From assembly GCA_964564695.1 (NCBI GenBank), contig CAZMCC010000004.1, positions 1-64,000 on the forward strand: a stretch of DNA of 64,000 nt. Direction: 5' to 3'. The notes beneath the pieces were generated by a model. That model saw nothing but the letters and a program-made list of their open reading frames with translations. It made no database searches and was not told where the DNA came from. Every line of letters starts with the position of its first letter. Within the stretch, counting starts at the first letter, position 1. Positions 15,180 to 23,294 of this stretch are shown piece by piece. A program made the translations under genes and the position numbers. This stretch comes from CAZMCC01 sp964564695. GTDB lineage: Bacteria > Planctomycetota > Phycisphaerae > Phycisphaerales > UBA1924.

Positions 15180-15270
15180 GGAGAGGTGGCCGAGCGGCTG
15201 AAGGCGACGGTTTGCTAAACCGTTATACGGGTTTTGGCCTGTATCGGGGGTTCGAATCCCCCCCTCTCCG
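15180..15270 (+). tRNA. tRNA-Ser (anticodon GCU)
   Basis: A 91-base type II tRNA: acceptor GGAGAGG pairs with CCTCTCC (15263-15269), with G as discriminator base. The D-loop has GGCCGAGCGGCTGAAGGC, the anticodon loop has TTTGCTAAA (GCT, reading AGC/AGU), there is a long variable arm, and the T-loop is GTTCGAATCC. CCA is not encoded. Confidence 0.96.
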
Positions 15271-15276
15271 CTTATG

Positions 15277-15300
15277 AACGCCGCGTGACGCGGCGTTTTC
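15277..15300 (+). terminator. Intrinsic terminator after tRNA-Ser
   Basis: AACGCCGCG, loop TGA, CGCGGCGTT, then TTT, seven bases past the tRNA. Confidence 0.85.
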
Positions 15301-15331
15301 ACTGCGCTTGATGAGGACGGCGAGGAGCGCC

Positions 15332-16492
15332 ATGGGCACGACGACCGAGGCCGGCGGGATGGGCGGGGCGAGTGGAAGGGGTGGCATCGCGCGGTTCATG
15401 GACGTGGTGCGCTCAGGCAGCGTCGTCGACGTGCAGGCGATGGTGCGCGGGAGTCGCGACCTCGTGGGGGCGACGGATCTGAAGTGTTTCGGGGCGACGG
15501 CGTTGATCCACGCCGTGGGGGCTGAGGACCGGGCGATGGTCGATGCGCTGCTGGAACTCGGCGCGGACATCAACCAGCGGAGCGACTGGTGGGCGGGGAG
15601 TTTCGGGGTGCTCGACAGCGCGAGCGACGAGATGGCGGCGTACCTGCTCTCGCGCGGTGCGATGCTGACGCCCCACGCGGCGGCGCGGCTGGGCAAGGCG
15701 GACGAGCTGTGGGCGATGCTCGAGGAGGACTCGGGGCTCGTGCACGCGCGCGGGGGCGACGGGCAGACGCCGTTGCACTTTGCGAGGGACGTGGAGATCG
15801 CGGACCTGCTGCTCGCGCACGGGGCGGAGATCGACGCGCTCGATATCGATCACGCGAGCACGCCGGCGCAGTGGCTGGGGGAGTCGCGGCCGCTGGTGGC
15901 GGCGCACCTGGTGTCGCGCGGGGCGGCGGCGGATCCGTTCATGGCGGTGCGGATCGGGGATGTGGCGCTGCTGGAGAAGCTGGTCGGGCTGGAGCGCGAC
16001 GGCGTGAACGTGCGGGTGTCGCGTGAGCGATTCCCGGCGGCGGCGCCGGCCGCGGGACATATTTACCTATACACGATCGGCGAGGGGTGCTCGCTGCTGC
16101 ACTGCGCGGCGTCGATGGATCGGGCGGACGTCATCGGCTGGCTCGCGAGCCGCGGCGCGGACATGAACATCCGGGGCGGGTACGACGACGGCACGCCGAT
16201 GCACGCCGCGGCGTGGGGGAACAAGGCCGGGGCGATCGGCGCCCTGATCGATGCGGGGGCGGAGATCGACGGCGTGTCGGGGAGCCTGCACCGCAACGAG
16301 CCGATCGGGTGGGCAATCGTGGGCGGGGCCGTGGACGCGGTGCGGACGCTGCTCGAGCGCGGCGCGAAGGTCCGGGCGGCGCATCGAGAGGATGCGCGCT
16401 GTGGCGCGGATGGCGGATTCCGGCATCTGAACCCGCGCCGACCGCTCGAGGCGTGGCGGACGATTTCGGTGATGCTGGCCAAGAAGGCGTGA
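15332..16492 (+). CDS. Ankyrin repeat protein
   Basis: The 386-residue protein from the ATG at 15332 (GAGGAG four bases upstream) is a run of ankyrin repeats. Typical units are ATALIHAVGAEDRAMVDALL, TPLHFARDVEIADLLLAHG, SLLHCAASMDRADVIGWLAS and TPMHAAAWGNKAGAIGALID, each about 33 residues with the ALLxxGADI turn. One ATG lies earlier at 15311, and the family does not decide between them. There is no signal peptide, so cytoplasmic protein-protein binding is likely; the partner is unknown. It starts right after the tRNA-Ser terminator. Confidence 0.88.
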   Translation: MGTTTEAGGMGGASGRGGIARFMDVVRSGSVVDVQAMVRGSRDLVGATDLKCFGATALIHAVGAEDRAMVDALLELGADINQRSDWWAGSFGVLDSASDEMAAYLLSRGAMLTPHAAARLGKADELWAMLEEDSGLVHARGGDGQTPLHFARDVEIADLLLAHGAEIDALDIDHASTPAQWLGESRPLVAAHLVSRGAAADPFMAVRIGDVALLEKLVGLERDGVNVRVSRERFPAAAPAAGHIYLYTIGEGCSLLHCAASMDRADVIGWLASRGADMNIRGGYDDGTPMHAAAWGNKAGAIGALIDAGAEIDGVSGSLHRNEPIGWAIVGGAVDAVRTLLERGAKVRAAHREDARCGADGGFRHLNPRRPLEAWRTISVMLAKKA

Positions 16493-16512
16493 CGCTCCCC
16501 GGCCCGTGCGGG

Positions 16513-17001
16513 CTACTTCGTGCCGACGGCCAGGCGGAACAGATCAAGGAACTTCTTCTGCTGTCCACTGGCGGGGAAGGGGATGCGGGCGTCGATGACG
16601 GGGAGCCCGGCGGCCTTGAGGGGCTCGAAGGCCGCGTCGTGGACGATGGACTTGATGAGGATGATCCGCCGCGGCTTGAGGGCGCGGCAGCGGTCGATGA
16701 GGCCGGGGATGTGCGGGTCGAGCTGGGCGCGGGTGGGCTGGGAGATGTTGTCTTCGTGGAGGTCGATGAGGAAGACGCCTTCGTCGCGCAGGGCGGCGAG
16801 GTGGTCGGCCTTGCTCGCGCGGTCGGGCTTCTCGTTGCGCAGGGCTTCCCAGACGTAGCGGAAGAGCCAGTCGTGCTCGGCGACGTTCTCGAAGTAGAAG
16901 TAGCGGTCGAGGTCGCAGGGCGGGGCCTCGGCGACGAGGAGGAGGTCGACCTTCTTTGGTTTGTATTTGGCGGCGGCGGTGCGGCGCTTGGAGAGGGACA
17001 T
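16513..17001 (-). CDS. Uracil-DNA-glycosylase-like protein (tentative)
   Basis: The 162-residue protein has KVDLLLVAEAPPCDLDRYFY (about residues 17-36), which resembles the start of a group of small uracil-DNA-glycosylase-fold proteins (pattern: hydrophobic strand, G/A-E-S/A-P-P, then FYF). A later segment, GVFLIDLHEDN, and the strand PRRIILIKSIVHDAAFEPL fit the same fold. I see no intact glycosylase catalytic Asp/His motif, so enzymatic activity is uncertain. The ATG at 17001 is preceded by GGAGG at about nine bases on the minus strand. It converges on the ankyrin gene, 20 bases apart. Confidence 0.5.
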   Translation of the reverse strand: MSLSKRRTAAAKYKPKKVDLLLVAEAPPCDLDRYFYFENVAEHDWLFRYVWEALRNEKPDRASKADHLAALRDEGVFLIDLHEDNISQPTRAQLDPHIPGLIDRCRALKPRRIILIKSIVHDAAFEPLKAAGLPVIDARIPFPASGQQKKFLDLFRLAVGTK

Positions 17002-17035
17002 GGAGGAGGGTACCGACGGGTGGGGGCGCAAAGAA

Positions 17036-17062
17036 AGCGGCGACCCCGAAAGGGTCGCCGCT
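17036..17062 (-). terminator. Intrinsic terminator of the secreted S8 protease gene
   Basis: AGCGGCGACCC, loop of five, GGGTCGCCGCT, followed on the minus strand by TTCTTT. It lies 67 bases past the protease stop. Confidence 0.85.
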
Positions 17063-17100
17063 GGAAAGGTCCGGTGAGTTGTTGGCGAATCGGGCGTGCA

Positions 17101-17120
17101 CCGTGAGCTCGCGCTCACGG
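17101..17120 (-). repeat. Stop-adjacent hairpin, S8 protease
   Basis: CCGTGAGC, loop GCGA on the minus strand (still a GNRA tetraloop), GCTCACGG, preceded by the usual ACGAG, starting eight bases after the stop. A real terminator follows at 17036-17062. Confidence 0.8.
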
Positions 17121-17128
17121 CTCGTTCA

Positions 17129-19393
17129 TTACGGGCAATTGGCCGGGGGGCCGAAGTAGCCGTTGATGAGGTCGGAGACGTCCGTGGAGTTGCTGATGCC
17201 GTCGTTGTTGACGTCGGTGACGGTGGTCCCGTTGGCCTGGTCTTCGAACCAGGAGTTGATGAAGGCGCCGACGTCGGTGGAGTTGATGATGCCGTTGTTG
17301 TCCCAGTCGACGGGGCACCAGTCGCGACGGAACATCGACGCGCTGGCGACCTGCTTGGGCATTCCGGCGGCGGAGACGGAGACGATGCAGCCGGCGCCGC
17401 CGCCGTTCTCGAAGAACTCGACGCGGCATGCGTGGAGGCCGGCCTTGAGGCTGATGGTGCCGCCGACCTCGACCATGCCGTGGAGCCCGTCGTTGTTGAC
17501 GACGAGGGTGTCACCGATGAAGAGCTTGGAGCCGTCGTCGGAGTTGGTGTAGAGGGTGTAGATGCCGTGGGCGGGGACGCGGAGGTACCCGGTGTAGACG
17601 GCGCCGACCTGATCGGCGCGGCCGCTGGTGGAGTAGACGCCGTCGGTGGAGGGGAAGTTGACGTCGGCGACGACGTTGTTGGCGTAGGGGGTGAGGCCGT
17701 TGAAGTTCGGGAGGACCTGAGGGTTGGACAGGGCGTAGTACGCGACGTCGTTGCCGGCGCGGTGGAACTGGGGATTCTCGGGGTTGCGGAAGCCCGAGGG
17801 GTCGGCGACGGTGACGCTCACGACGGCGGAGTCGGTGTTGCCGGCGACGTCGCGGATGGTGTAGCTGAAGGTGTCGGAGCCGAAGAAGCTGACGGGGGGC
17901 GTGTAGGTGAGGGTGCTGCGCCCGCCGGGGCCGCAGGAGGGGCAGAGGACGATCGTGCCACCTTGAGCGGACGTTGCGGTGAAGGTCTGGATCGTGACGG
18001 TGTCGCCGGGGTTGAGGTCGAAGTCGTTGGCGAGGACGTCGACGGGAGAGTTGGAGCCGGCGAGCGCGACGGCCGAGTCGGCGACGGCGTAGGGCGCGGA
18101 GGGGGTGCCGCCGAGGAGGGCGGCCATGGAGCCGAAGCTGTCGACGCGGCCCCAGCCGTAGGTGGCGTCGTTGCCGGCGGCGCCAAGGTCGGTGCAGCCG
18201 TTGAAGAGGGCGTTTTCGATGACGGTGTAGGGGAGTGCGGGGTTGTTGGACCAGATGAGGCCGGTGACGCCGTTGGCGAGCGGGGTCGCCATGGAGGTGC
18301 CGGAGAGTTGGCAGTACCCGTCGCCGTTGCAGGTGCTGAGGATGTTGGTGCCGGGGGCGAAGACGTCGATGGCCTGGCCGAAGGCGCTGAAGCCGGCGCG
18401 GTTGTCGCCCTCGTCGCTGGCGCCGACGACGATGACGTCGGCGTAGTCGAAGGCGAGGTTGGCGCCGTCGTTGCCGGCGGCGTAGAGGAGGATCTTGCCG
18501 ATCGAGTGGATGTACTGGCCGGTGGTCTGGATGGAGGGGCTGGAGACGCCGCTGTAGGAGACGCTGGTGACCTTGGCGCCGTGGTCGGCGGCCCAGCGTG
18601 CGGCCTCCATGAGCTCGCTCATGGCAGCGCCGCCGCTGGGGGCGTTGGTGACGCGGCACATCATGAAGCGCGTGGTGAGGTTGGCGCCGGCGACGCCGAC
18701 AGCGTTGTTGCCGATGGCGGCGCCGATGCCGGCGACGTGGGTGCCGTGGCCGTTGATGTCGGCGACGCTGCCGCCGTCGGCCTCGGCGAGGTTGTCGGGG
18801 GCGTTGTATCCGGAGACGCGGCTGGCGGCGAGGTCGGGGTGGTCGAGGTCGACGCCGGTGTCGCAGAAGGCGATGAGCATGTCCTGTGAGCCGGGGGTGA
18901 CTTCCCAGGCGAGCTCGGAGTGGATCTTGGCGTGGTGCCACTGGCCGGCGAACTGCGGGTCGTTGGGGGTGTTGAGGGGGTAGCAGATCCAGTCGGGCAC
19001 GACGTACTCGTAATCGCCGGTGGCCATGAGCTCGGCGGCGCGGGCGGACTCGGTGGAGCCTTTGGGGACGGGGATGACGTACTCGTCGACGCCGGGGTAG
19101 GCCTTGGCGGCGATCCTGGCGACGCGGGCGCGGGCCGCGTTGACGCGATCGGCGGCGACCTTGGCGTTGACGCCGCGGGCGAGCAGGGCCTGGGCCTGGA
19201 CGGGGCGGACGGTGAGGAACCCGCTGAACTCCATCGCGCCGGGGTGCTGGACGAACTGGGCCGGCTTGCGCGGGGGCTGGACGACCTCGTCGGCGGCGAT
19301 CGAGGGGAGGGCGAGCCCGGCGAAGGCGAGAAGTCCGAGAACGATGGCGCGGGCCGGGGTGCGGCGACGGGTGAGCATCAGCATGGTCTCCAT
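17129..19393 (-). CDS. Secreted subtilisin-like (S8) serine protease
   Basis: From the ATG at 19393 the protein has 754 residues: signal peptide (about 1-33), an inhibitor-like propeptide (about 50-130), the S8 catalytic domain with Asp in FCDTGVDLDHPDL (about 168), His in GHGTHVAGIG (about 207) and Ser in SGTSMATP (about 370), and a cadherin-like/Big domain with NDFDLNPGDTVTIQ. A PA14-like domain follows (GYLRVPAHGIYTLYTNSDDG), then a C-terminal pair of NSTDVGxFINxWF modules ending NCP. It should be an exported, surface-attached protease. The upstream frame to 19561 lacks a signal peptide, so the inner ATG is chosen. Confidence 0.9.
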   Translation of the reverse strand: METMLMLTRRRTPARAIVLGLLAFAGLALPSIAADEVVQPPRKPAQFVQHPGAMEFSGFLTVRPVQAQALLARGVNAKVAADRVNAARARVARIAAKAYPGVDEYVIPVPKGSTESARAAELMATGDYEYVVPDWICYPLNTPNDPQFAGQWHHAKIHSELAWEVTPGSQDMLIAFCDTGVDLDHPDLAASRVSGYNAPDNLAEADGGSVADINGHGTHVAGIGAAIGNNAVGVAGANLTTRFMMCRVTNAPSGGAAMSELMEAARWAADHGAKVTSVSYSGVSSPSIQTTGQYIHSIGKILLYAAGNDGANLAFDYADVIVVGASDEGDNRAGFSAFGQAIDVFAPGTNILSTCNGDGYCQLSGTSMATPLANGVTGLIWSNNPALPYTVIENALFNGCTDLGAAGNDATYGWGRVDSFGSMAALLGGTPSAPYAVADSAVALAGSNSPVDVLANDFDLNPGDTVTIQTFTATSAQGGTIVLCPSCGPGGRSTLTYTPPVSFFGSDTFSYTIRDVAGNTDSAVVSVTVADPSGFRNPENPQFHRAGNDVAYYALSNPQVLPNFNGLTPYANNVVADVNFPSTDGVYSTSGRADQVGAVYTGYLRVPAHGIYTLYTNSDDGSKLFIGDTLVVNNDGLHGMVEVGGTISLKAGLHACRVEFFENGGGAGCIVSVSAAGMPKQVASASMFRRDWCPVDWDNNGIINSTDVGAFINSWFEDQANGTTVTDVNNDGISNSTDVSDLINGYFGPPANCP

Positions 19394-19625
19394 GGGTCGG
19401 TCGATGGGCGACAGGGGGTGAAGTGTGGCCGAGAATGCCGGCCGAAGCAAGAGGCGTGTGGGCGGAACAACCCTCCTTACGTAGCACAACCGGGGACGGG
19501 TCCTTGCCATTGCGGCGATAGCGCTGATTCGAGGGCTTGGGAGGTCGGCGGGCGGGGTCAAGCGCGGCGGGACGGACGGGTGCGGGTGGGGAAATGGGCG
19601 GTCCTCCGCGGACTAGCATGGGGCG

Positions 19626-20195
19626 ATGCTCGCCTGGTGCGGCCGGCAATACGCGCGACGGATCGTCAACGTGAACGTCAACATCCTGTTGGCGAACGTG
19701 CTGGCGCTGGGCCTGACGGCGATCGCGGTCCACTACTCGCGGTGGATCGGCGACGACCAGAAGTGGCTGATCGTGTGGTTCACGTTCGGCGTGGACCTGG
19801 TGCTGGACGTGCTGATCTATTTCGGGCTGCACTGGATGGCGAACCACTGGCCGCGCCGGCTGTGGCAGGCGCCCAAGGAATTGATGGAGGACACGCCCAA
19901 GCCGTCGTTCTTCAAGGACGCGACGACGGTGCAGCTGCAGCGGATGGCGCTGAGCTTCCTGTTTTACGGGATCGCGGTGGGGGGGCAGAAGTGGCTCCTG
20001 ATCCAGGGGCACGACCGCGTGCTGGCGCAGGTGGCGGGGTACGGGGCGGCGATCGTGACGACGCGCGTGCTGCACACGCTGTGGATGCTGCGGAACGAGC
20101 GGGCGGAGAAGCGGGCGTGGCTGGCACGCAAGACCGCGCCGGCGGCGGCGGCGGCGCTGGCGGGGGCCAAGGCGCGGACGCCGAGCGGGGTTTGA
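19626..20195 (+). CDS. Integral membrane protein, unknown
   Basis: A 189-residue protein with about four hydrophobic segments (about residues 15-38, 45-65, 105-122, 132-150) and a basic, alanine-rich C-terminal tail. The stretches WLIVWFTFGVDLVLDVLIYF and MALSFLFYGIAVGGQKWLLI are clearly membrane spanning. I do not recognise a family. It is divergent from the S8 protease and followed by a secreted protein gene. Confidence 0.6.
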   Translation: MLAWCGRQYARRIVNVNVNILLANVLALGLTAIAVHYSRWIGDDQKWLIVWFTFGVDLVLDVLIYFGLHWMANHWPRRLWQAPKELMEDTPKPSFFKDATTVQLQRMALSFLFYGIAVGGQKWLLIQGHDRVLAQVAGYGAAIVTTRVLHTLWMLRNERAEKRAWLARKTAPAAAAALAGAKARTPSGV

Positions 20196-20293
20196 GCGGT
20201 GGGAGTGGGGGGCGGCGGGGCGAGCGCATGGGGTTGGTGAGCGAATTGCTGGTGGTGTGTGGTGATCTTGCCCAAGGGCGTGGAGCGCGGACG

Positions 20294-21613
20294 ATGCGAC
20301 GAGCAACGATTGTGGGGATGGCGGGGACGGCGGGGCTGGTGATCGCGATGGCGGGCGCTGGGGCGGCGCTGGGGCAGAATGCGCCGGCGGCGGCGCCCGC
20401 CACCCCCACCCCTCCTCCGCACGCTGGTCACGACCACGGGAGCGCGATGGCGTTCGTCGAGCCCAAGGGATACGGCGAGGCGATGCGGGTCATCGGCATG
20501 CGGATCGGGATCGTGCAGAGCATGGCCGACGCGGGGAAATGGGCCGAGACGCACGACGACGCCGAGGCGATTGCGAGCGCGGCGAAGCTGCTGGGGAAGC
20601 TCGCGCTGCCGAAGGAGAGCGGCGTGGCCCGTGCGGCCGTGAAGGATGTGAACATCCGGGGCAAGGCGATCGCCGAGGCGGTGGGGCTGATGCACGACGC
20701 CGCGGACGCGGGGAAGGCCGACGAAGCAGCGAAGTACTTTGGCCGGGTGAAGACGGAGTACGGGGAGATCGCGAAGGCGGCGCCCGCGACGTACACGCTG
20801 AGCCTGGTGCCCGAGGGGGGCGTAAAGACGGGAGAGGTGACGAAGTTCGCGGCCGCGCTGCGCGACCCGGCGGGGGCGGTGGTGCAGGGGCTCGAGGTCG
20901 TGCACGAGCAGCCGGTGCACATGATCGTCGTGTCGAAGGGGCTCGATTGGTATCGGCATGAGCACCCGAAGCGGAACGCGGACGGGACGTTCGCGATGGA
21001 AGTGTCTCTGCCGACGCCGGGGGAGTACGCGGTGTTCGCGGATTTCACCCCAACTCCGAGCGCAGGGGGGGCGGCGATCGGGAATCAGGTGGCATCGGCC
21101 ACGGTCACGGCGCCGGGCTCGCCGCCGTTCGTGGGGCCCAAGCCACTGAAGGTGGACACGGCGGAGGTCAAGCACGCCGGAGGGCTCGATGTCCGCGTGC
21201 GGTGCAACGGCGGCGACCGCTCGCGCGAGGACACGGTGCTGCGGTTCAACTTCCAGAAGGACGGGGCGGACGTGACGTCGTTCGAGCCGTATCTGGGGGC
21301 GCCGGCGCACCTGGTGATCATCAGCGCCGACGGACGGCAGTACGTGCACGCGCACCCGGTGGCGAAGGGGGGCGGGGCGGGGGCGGACGTGCTGCTCGCG
21401 AAGGCCGCGAAGTATGGGAACGGCAAGGACACCGACCTGGTGTTCCACGCGAACCTGCCGATGAGCGGGCTGTATCGGATGTTCCTGGAGTTCAAGTTTG
21501 CCGGAGCGGTGCAGACGGTGCCGTTCACGATGGAAGTGCTGGCGATGGAGGGCGGGCCGGAACACGAGCACGACGACAAGCAGGGGACGAAGCCGATCAG
21601 TCAGGCACGATGA
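20294..21613 (+). CDS. Secreted His-rich protein, possible metal binding
   Basis: The 439-residue protein has a signal peptide (about 1-28), an alanine/proline linker containing HAGHDHG, a helical domain (about 50-150), and two related beta-sandwich domains (about 155-270 and 290-425). The first has VHEQPVHMIVVSKGLDWYRH followed by EHP; the second has EPYLGAPAHLVIISADGRQY followed by VHAHP. Such HxHP segments occur in periplasmic proteins linked to copper or other metals, so a metal-binding or copper-homeostasis role is an inference. The C-terminus ends in an EHEHDD cluster. Its last 17 bases overlap the convergent ligase gene. Confidence 0.65.
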   Translation: MRRATIVGMAGTAGLVIAMAGAGAALGQNAPAAAPATPTPPPHAGHDHGSAMAFVEPKGYGEAMRVIGMRIGIVQSMADAGKWAETHDDAEAIASAAKLLGKLALPKESGVARAAVKDVNIRGKAIAEAVGLMHDAADAGKADEAAKYFGRVKTEYGEIAKAAPATYTLSLVPEGGVKTGEVTKFAAALRDPAGAVVQGLEVVHEQPVHMIVVSKGLDWYRHEHPKRNADGTFAMEVSLPTPGEYAVFADFTPTPSAGGAAIGNQVASATVTAPGSPPFVGPKPLKVDTAEVKHAGGLDVRVRCNGGDRSREDTVLRFNFQKDGADVTSFEPYLGAPAHLVIISADGRQYVHAHPVAKGGGAGADVLLAKAAKYGNGKDTDLVFHANLPMSGLYRMFLEFKFAGAVQTVPFTMEVLAMEGGPEHEHDDKQGTKPISQAR

Positions 21614-23294
21614 GTGCGCGGGCCGTGGCGAGCGTGTCCGCCTCGGCCACGGGCTTGTCGGTGCGCCAACGGAGGATGCGGGGGAAGCGGACGGCGATGC
21701 CGGCGCGGTGACGTGTGCTGGGGCGGACGCTGTCGAAGCCGAGCTCGAAGACCTGCACCGGCGGGACGCCACGCAGCGGGCCGACACGCCCGGTTGAGCG
21801 GGCGCGGACCCAGGCGTCGAGCTTCGCGATCTCGTCGTCGGAGAGGCCGGAGTACGCCTTCGCGAAGGTGACGAGTTCGCGGTCGGGGGTGCCCTCGGGC
21901 GCGGACCACAGGCCGAAGGTGTAGTCGGTGAGCAGCCCGGCGCGGCGGCCCGAGCCCGGCTGGGCAAAGAGCAGCACGGCGTCGAGCGTGAGCGGATCAA
22001 CCTTCCACTTCCACCACCCGCCACGCCCCCCCCGCGAGCCGTCGGCCGCGCGCTGGACCGCACGCCCGACGGCGTAGAGCGATTCGCGGCGCTTGAGCAT
22101 CAGGCCCTCGGCGTTGTGCACCGGGCGCGACTGGGCCCGGAGCTCGGCGGCGTGCGGCCAGCTCGTGGGCGTGAGCAGTGGTGAAACGAAGACCGGGAGG
22201 CCGGCGCTCGTGAGGTCGCGGACGAGCGTGTCGAGGATCTCGCGCCGTTCGACGAGCGGGCGGGCGCGGAGGTCGGCGCCGCGCGAGGCGATGGCGTCGT
22301 ACGCCATGAAGGCGACGCCCCGGGTGTCGAAGAGTCCGCGTTGGACGTTCTTGCGGCCCAGTAGACGCTGGAGCGCCGCGAACGGAAGCGGGCGGTGAGC
22401 GGTGAAGTCCCACGCGAGGATTTCGCCGTCGATCGCGGAGTGGGGCGGGAGGTGGGCGGCGATGGCGCGGGCCTCGGGGAACTGGTCGCTGATGAGCTCC
22501 TCGCCGCGCGACCAGACGGCGAAGCCGGCCCCGGCGCGGACGAGCTGGGCGCGGATGCCGTCCCACTTGTGCTCGAACTGCCAGAGGTCGACGGGGCCGA
22601 ACTCGGATTCGAGCTCGTCGGGGCGCGTGAGGGCGGCCTCGACGGGCTGGGCGAGGCAGAACGGAAACGGGCGCGGCTCGTCGTCGGTGAACGAGCCGTG
22701 GGATGACGCGGCCGGAGCGGGCGCGGTGACGCGGGCGTAGGCGTCGGGCGTGGGGGCGAGCGTGCCGCTGACGCGGTGAGCCACGAGTGCAGGGTCGAGG
22801 CCGAAGGCGGCGGCGAGGCCCCGGACGACGAGCGGGCGCTGCACGCCGACGCGGAACTCGCCGCCGATGAGCTTGTGGAAGAGGAAGCGCTCGGGCGGGG
22901 TGAGGTGGTCCCAGGTATCTCGGAGAGTGCGCTCCGCGCCGGCGAAGTCCATCGAGCTCAAGGGGGCGACGCGCCGAGCGACGAGCTCGTGCAGGGCGAT
23001 CGGCTGCGGGCGCGTCGCGGGCGGGATGAGCAGCGCGAGCGTCTCGCTGGAGTCCCCGACGCTCAAGCGGCACTCATCGATGAGCCACGACGGGAGGCCG
23101 ATGGCCGCGTCGGCGGTGCTGCGAAGGACGGCGTGCGGCAGCACCCGCTTGAGGCGGCGTCCGGTGAGGAAGTACAGGGCCCACGCGGCGTCGGGCGCGG
23201 GGGCGGTGCGGAAATACCACGCCAGGGCGGCGAGTTTCTCGCTGGTGCGAGAGGTCTCGTCGAGGCGACGGAAGAGCTCGGCGAAGAGCCTCAC
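21597..23294 (-). CDS. ATP-dependent DNA ligase of the ligase/exonuclease repair system
   Basis: The 565-residue protein joins nicks using ATP. Motif I with the adenylated lysine is EHKWDGIRAQ (about residue 251), preceded by a helical DNA-binding domain (about 1-200). Later motifs include SRGEELISDQFPE, IDGEILAW, FMAYD, EGLMLK and KWKVD, with an OB-fold C-terminal domain. The GTG start at 23294 overlaps the TGA stop of the upstream exonuclease gene by four bases, so translation is probably coupled. This pairing is the ligase-associated DNA damage response set; the usual Lhr-type helicase and PdeM-type phosphoesterase are not in this window. Confidence 0.9.
   Translation of the reverse strand: MRLFAELFRRLDETSRTSEKLAALAWYFRTAPAPDAAWALYFLTGRRLKRVLPHAVLRSTADAAIGLPSWLIDECRLSVGDSSETLALLIPPATRPQPIALHELVARRVAPLSSMDFAGAERTLRDTWDHLTPPERFLFHKLIGGEFRVGVQRPLVVRGLAAAFGLDPALVAHRVSGTLAPTPDAYARVTAPAPAASSHGSFTDDEPRPFPFCLAQPVEAALTRPDELESEFGPVDLWQFEHKWDGIRAQLVRAGAGFAVWSRGEELISDQFPEARAIAAHLPPHSAIDGEILAWDFTAHRPLPFAALQRLLGRKNVQRGLFDTRGVAFMAYDAIASRGADLRARPLVERREILDTLVRDLTSAGLPVFVSPLLTPTSWPHAAELRAQSRPVHNAEGLMLKRRESLYAVGRAVQRAADGSRGGRGGWWKWKVDPLTLDAVLLFAQPGSGRRAGLLTDYTFGLWSAPEGTPDRELVTFAKAYSGLSDDEIAKLDAWVRARSTGRVGPLRGVPPVQVFELGFDSVRPSTRHRAGIAVRFPRILRWRTDKPVAEADTLATARALIVPD

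Noticed and set aside
15066..15302. Minus-strand frame with IRTPDTGQNPYNGL
   Set aside because: It is the reverse complement of the tRNA-Ser gene and its flanks, a familiar misannotation.
17511..20306. 931-codon minus-strand frame
   Set aside because: It overlaps the S8 protease and a membrane protein in other frames and is Arg/Pro-rich throughout.
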